A stretch of DNA of 6,008 nt, taken from NCBI GenBank assembly GCA_025353085.1, contig JANXRI010000318.1:1-6008 (forward strand), written 5' to 3'. The stretch comes from Betaproteobacteria bacterium (GTDB taxonomy: Bacteria > Pseudomonadota > Gammaproteobacteria > Burkholderiales > SG8-41). The notes under the pieces are model-generated. The model saw only the letters and a program-made list of their open reading frames with translations, made no database searches and had not been told where the DNA came from. Shown here piece by piece: positions 4,241 through 6,008 of the stretch. Both the position numbers and the translations under genes were made by a program. Position 1 is the stretch's first letter. The number at the start of each line of letters is the position of its first letter.

Positions 4241-5764
4241 ATGGCACGCTACAAGGTTGTGGACCGAAGCCCAAGGTTGCTGCCGATCGTTCTGGACGCG
4301 CAATTGATGGTCGGTAGCTTCGAGCACGCTCTGGACTATCTGATCGACACCGAGATCGACCTGTCCGAAATAGCGAAGCGCTACTGCAACGACGACACAG
4401 GCGCCCCGGCCTACGACCCGGCGGTGCTGCTCAAGATCGTGCTGCTCGCCTACAGCCGCGGCATCGTGAGCAGCCGAGCGATCGAGCGCCTGTGCAGGGA
4501 GAACGTACTGTTCATGGCGATCTCGGGTGACAGCGCCCCGCAGTTCACGACGATCGCCAAGTTCGTCCGCGAACTCGGGAGCGAGGCCGGGGCGATCTTC
4601 ACTCAGGTGCTGCTGATCTGCGACCGGCAGGGCTTGATCGGACGGCAGATGTTCGCCATCGACGGGGTGAAACTACCCAGTAATGCCGACAAGAGAAGGA
4701 GCGGCACCCACGCGGAGCTCACGCATGAGGCCGAGCGCATGGAGGCGGCGGTAGCGAAGATGCTCAAGGCGCACCGGGGCCGCGACGAGAGCAAGGACGC
4801 AGGCGAAGCGTGCGCCGAGGGCGAGCGCATCGAGCGGCTGCAAACCGAGGCGCGCCGGATTCGCGGGTTCCTCGCCGCGAATGCCGAGCGCCGCTCGGAG
4901 AAAGGCGCATTGCGCAAAAGCAACGTGACCGACAACGACAGTGCGAAGATGGCCACCTCCAAGGGCGTGATTCAGGGCTACACGGCAGTGGCAGCGGTGG
5001 ACGGCAAGGCACAGGTGATCGTGGCGGCCCAGGCACACGGCTCGGGAAGCGAACAGAGCGTGCTGCTGCCGATGGTGGAGAAGACCAATCCGGTGCGAAC
5101 CGGCCAGACGATCATCACGGCGGACGCCGGCTATCACAGCGAGGCGAACATGAAGGCGCTGCACGATGCGGGCGTGCCGGCGCTGGTCGCCGACGGGCTC
5201 ATGCGACGGCGCGACGAGCGCTTCGCCGATCAGGCCCGCTACAAGGCGCTGCCCGATCCGCTCTACGATAAGGCGGCGGCGAGAAAGCCGGGCTCGCCGG
5301 CCAAATTCGGCCCGGCCGATTTCACCTTTGACCGGGACGCCAGCACGTGCACCTGCCCGGCCGGAAAGAAGCTCTATTCGAGCGGCAGCGCATGCACGAC
5401 GAACGGGCGTCGGCACCACAAGTTCAAAGGCACGAAGCGCGACTGCGTTCCGTGCGGCCTAAGGGATCAGTGCTTGCGCCATCCGGAGCGGACCGAGATC
5501 CGGCAGGTTGCCTTCTTCGAAAAGAACCTGCATTCGCCATTGCCCTACACCGAGCGCATGAGGCAGGCGATCGACAGCGAACGGGGCCGTAGTCTATACG
5601 GGCGGCGGCTCGCGATCGTCGAGCCTGTGTTCGCCAACCTGAGGCACAACAAGCGGCTGGACCGCTTTACGCTGCGCACGCAGCCGAAGGTGAACACGCA
5701 GTGGAATCTGTATTGCCTGGTTCACAACATCGAGAAGCTGGCGCATCATGGGTACGGAAAATAA
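4241..5764 (+). CDS. IS1182-family DDE transposase
   Basis: This 507-residue enzyme cuts and joins the IS ends. The N-terminal part (about 20-125) is the DUF772 domain typical of IS1182 transposases, including DLSEIAKRYCNDDTGAPAYD (40-59). The RNase H-like core carries the catalytic acids D141 (in FAIDGVKL), D295 (in ITADAGYHS) and E461 (in RRLAIVEPVFANLRHNKRLD), all present. Residues about 157-225 are charged and probably form a coiled coil. A cysteine cluster (C370, C372, C385, C402, C405, C411) lies between D295 and E461 and may bind zinc. AAGGGAG (4227-4233) lies 7 nt before the ATG. There is no frameshift or internal stop, so the enzyme may be active. A long antisense frame within it is a shadow of its codon bias. 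Confidence 0.95.
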   Translation: MARYKVVDRSPRLLPIVLDAQLMVGSFEHALDYLIDTEIDLSEIAKRYCNDDTGAPAYDPAVLLKIVLLAYSRGIVSSRAIERLCRENVLFMAISGDSAPQFTTIAKFVRELGSEAGAIFTQVLLICDRQGLIGRQMFAIDGVKLPSNADKRRSGTHAELTHEAERMEAAVAKMLKAHRGRDESKDAGEACAEGERIERLQTEARRIRGFLAANAERRSEKGALRKSNVTDNDSAKMATSKGVIQGYTAVAAVDGKAQVIVAAQAHGSGSEQSVLLPMVEKTNPVRTGQTIITADAGYHSEANMKALHDAGVPALVADGLMRRRDERFADQARYKALPDPLYDKAAARKPGSPAKFGPADFTFDRDASTCTCPAGKKLYSSGSACTTNGRRHHKFKGTKRDCVPCGLRDQCLRHPERTEIRQVAFFEKNLHSPLPYTERMRQAIDSERGRSLYGRRLAIVEPVFANLRHNKRLDRFTLRTQPKVNTQWNLYCLVHNIEKLAHHGYGK

Positions 5765-5861
5765 GAAGCCGGAAAAGATCGCTTGCCGACACGACATCCA
5801 CCGACCGATGATCATCAAAATGATGCCAACCAACACGCCGTTCTATTTCCAGCTTCGGCGG

Positions 5862-5882
5862 ACCCGCAAAAAGCGGGTTTTT
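5862..5882 (+). terminator. Rho-independent terminator at the right end of the IS
   Basis: ACCCGC (5862-5867) pairs perfectly with GCGGGT (5873-5878) around an AAAAA loop and is followed directly by TTTT. The T-run doubles as part of the right terminal repeat. It should stop transcription from the transposase gene, and any read-through from the cassettes, before the chromosomal gene beyond. It works on the plus strand only. Confidence 0.8.
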
Positions 5883-5907
5883 ATACAAACGGCAGCAACT
5901 GAAAGCA

Positions 5908-5939
5908 ACCGCGCGCCGGAACTACTAGCAGCGCGCGGT
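5908..5939 (-). terminator. Hairpin terminator of the minus-strand gene at the right edge
   Basis: ACCGCGCGC and GCGCGCGGT are exact complements (9 bp; 5908-5916 with 5931-5939) around a 14-nt loop. Read on the minus strand, the hairpin starts 2 nt after the TAA stop at 5942 and is followed by TGCTTTC, a weak T-rich tail. Position and stem strength suggest termination, although the tail is poor. Confidence 0.5.
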
Positions 5940-5941
5940 AT

Positions 5942-6008
5942 TTAAATCGAATCTTGCGTCGGGTCGAAAGGCTCTACGACCAAGTCCGCGATCCCACCGA
6001 AGTGCTTG
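5942..6008 (-). CDS. 3' end of an unidentified gene (runs off the right edge)
   Basis: The minus strand from the right edge encodes the last 21 residues of a possible protein, KHFGGIADLVVEPFDP followed by TQDSI, ending at TAA 5944-5942. A strong hairpin immediately behind the stop supports a true gene end. The fragment is too short to name. If real, it is the chromosomal neighbour beyond the IS, convergent with it. Confidence 0.5.
   Translation of the reverse strand, partial: KHFGGIADLVVEPFDPTQDSI

Larger units (their letters stand above)
4157..5890 (+). mobile_element. IS1182-family insertion sequence, about 1.73 kb
   Basis: The element consists of one transposase gene (4241-5764) between short imperfect inverted ends. 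The left end reads GGCTGTATAAAAA (4157-4169). The right end, read inward from 5890, is GTTTGTATAAAAA; 11 of 13 positions match, with a perfect 10-bp core. Total length suits the family. No target-site duplication is apparent, so the exact outer bases are uncertain by a few nucleotides. The element points the same way as the cassettes and abuts the last attC. Confidence 0.75.

Noticed and set aside
4673..5419. Minus-strand open frame of 248 codons inside the transposase gene
   Set aside because: It is antisense to a complete transposase with its catalytic residues, has arginine-rich composition and no recognisable motif. Such frames are usual in high-GC genes.
5813..5825. CATCA-AAA-TGATG inverted repeat between the transposase stop and the IS end
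   Set aside because: The stem is 5 bp and AT-rich with no T-run after it. The better terminator is at 5862-5882.

Overview
The window looks like chromosomal DNA of a high-GC proteobacterium. The genus cannot be named from the sequence. Ordinary chromosomal genes lie at both ends. Between them is a foreign-looking insert of about 4.3 kb: a small array of integron-type gene cassettes (about 1542-4158) followed by an IS1182-family insertion sequence (about 4157-5890).

Left flank (1-1489): a truncated major facilitator superfamily (MFS) transporter gene on the minus strand diverges from an ArsR-type winged-helix regulator gene on the plus strand. The 103-bp gap between them holds a perfect 9-bp inverted repeat, the obvious candidate operator. 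The regulator probably controls the transporter and itself.

Cassette array (1542-4158): four clear attC sites (2158-2238, 2715-2795, 3306-3392, 4072-4158) each sit directly behind a short gene or gene pair read on the plus strand. A fifth, less typical attC-like site (1542-1682) precedes the first cassette. The first two clear sites are both 81 bp and resemble each other. The last two are both 87 bp, resemble each other, and fold into a textbook attC hairpin with two extrahelical bases. Cassette 1 carries an unrecognised gene whose 5' end seems frameshifted. Cassette 2 carries a BrnT-like toxin with a BrnA-like partner. Cassette 3 carries a DUF4160-DUF2442 pair. Cassette 4 carries a HigB/RelE-like toxin and a HigA-like XRE antitoxin, preceded by a palindromic operator. 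No integrase gene is visible, so within this window it is a CALIN (cluster of attC sites lacking an integron integrase). Three of the four cassettes are proven or suspected toxin-antitoxin type pairs, which fits the known role of such cassettes in stabilising arrays.

IS and right flank (4157-6008): a full-length IS1182-type transposase with an intact DDE triad is bounded by short imperfect terminal repeats. Its left end abuts or truncates the R' box of the last attC. A rho-independent terminator runs into its right terminal repeat. Beyond it, the last codons of a minus-strand gene end at 5942, followed by a strong hairpin that probably terminates that gene.
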